60,865 nucleotides of DNA from Paracoccaceae bacterium (lineage in GTDB: Bacteria > Pseudomonadota > Alphaproteobacteria > Rhodobacterales > Rhodobacteraceae): positions 1 through 60,865 of the forward strand of contig JAABTV010000014.1 of NCBI GenBank assembly GCA_011389685.1, read 5' to 3'. Positions 60,791-60,865 of the stretch are shown in pieces. The translations under genes were made by a program, and so were the position numbers. Within the stretch, counting starts at the first letter, position 1. Every line of letters starts with the position of its first letter. Below the pieces are notes generated by a model. The model ran no database searches. It worked only from the letters and a program-made list of their open reading frames with translations, and had not been told where the DNA came from.

Positions 60791-60865
60791 GGCTGCTGAA
60801 AAAGGCCGGTCTCGACGCGGTTTCGAGAACATGATTCACTCCCGGCACGGCAGCGGCGGTGAGGG
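60791..60865 (+). mobile_element. Possible insertion-sequence end (partial)
   Basis: GGCTGCTGAAAAAGGCCGG at 60791 is like the terminal sequence of several IS5/IS1182-type elements, and the following 50 bases hold short inverted pieces (GGTCTCG ... TCGAGA). No transposase gene is within the window. The call rests on the end sequence as remembered and could be wrong. Confidence 0.3.

Larger units (their letters stand above)
60416..60865. other. Non-coding end of window with repeats and hairpins
   Basis: About 450 bases without a convincing gene. Contents: a 19-base direct repeat GCGTATGACTCCCGGCTGC at 60477-60495 and 60499-60517; a hairpin with TTCG loop at 60695-60716; the second palindromic repeat at 60724-60766; and a possible insertion-sequence end from 60791. 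Short open frames on both strands lack recognisable features. Confidence 0.6.

Overview
The window reads as a chromosomal segment of a high-GC alphaproteobacterium of the order Rhodobacterales (Roseobacter/Rhodobacteraceae type). Grounds: the GC-rich codon use throughout; family content typical of that order (non-pyrrolysine MttB methyltransferase, fused dimethylglycine dehydrogenase, DUF4153 protein, H-NOX plus HNOBA-GGDEF pair, Anbu/ATP-grasp/alpha-E cluster, UbiA, plant-type GshA); and dense ATGA-type operon overlaps. No rRNA, convincing tRNA, CRISPR array, prophage or intact transposon was found. Species cannot be given from this sequence alone.

Layout. 1-11 kb: a von Willebrand A-domain surface protein cut by the window edge, a flavodoxin-like protein, an MttB-family corrinoid-type methyltransferase, a Na/Pi cotransporter, a DUF4153 membrane protein, an H-NOX-like protein overlapping a diguanylate cyclase, and an acyl-CoA dehydrogenase. 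11-16 kb: a long acidic protein, thiamine pyrophosphokinase, and two tandem EamA exporters, the first overlapping thiN antisense. 16.4-21.3 kb: a decaying heme-uptake locus. A TonB-dependent receptor with a stop and a frameshift lies head to head against the 3' half of an hmuV ATPase, with no hmuS/T/U between them, followed by exbB, two damaged exbD genes and an intact tonB.

21.3-28.1 kb: a polyamine/opine-type ABC importer (two permeases, ATPase, binding protein), divergent from a glutamine-synthetase-like amine ligase and an iron-type alcohol dehydrogenase, which together suggest uptake and gamma-glutamylation of an amine or amino alcohol. 28-37 kb: an unknown anchored protein, dimethylglycine dehydrogenase, a GH25 lipoprotein, a minus-strand set (aldo/keto reductase, DAO-type oxidoreductase, DUF938 methyltransferase, CMD-family protein), and a remnant of an Lrp/AsnC regulator beside a palindromic repeat. 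37.3-42.7 kb: circularly permuted ATP-grasp, alpha-E, transglutaminase and Anbu proteasome-like peptidase, a predicted but uncharacterised peptide or amide-bond system, followed by a GNAT-like protein and a convergent XRE regulator.

43-60.4 kb is mostly housekeeping: enoyl-CoA hydratase, a methyltransferase, an ABC-2 exporter, an S49 peptidase, a tiny zinc-ribbon protein, a Ca/Na antiporter, an SDR reductase, uvrC-pgsA-moaD-moaE, an SCP2-like protein, a YcaQ-like glycosylase, an OmpA/BON protein with a coiled-coil partner, ubiA, rsmE and gshA. The last 450 bases are non-coding, with direct repeats, hairpins, a second copy of the palindromic repeat and a possible insertion-sequence end. The strongest observations are the multi-lesion decay of the heme locus, the H-NOX lacking its heme-ligating histidine, the covarying palindromic repeat pair, and the Anbu neighbourhood.
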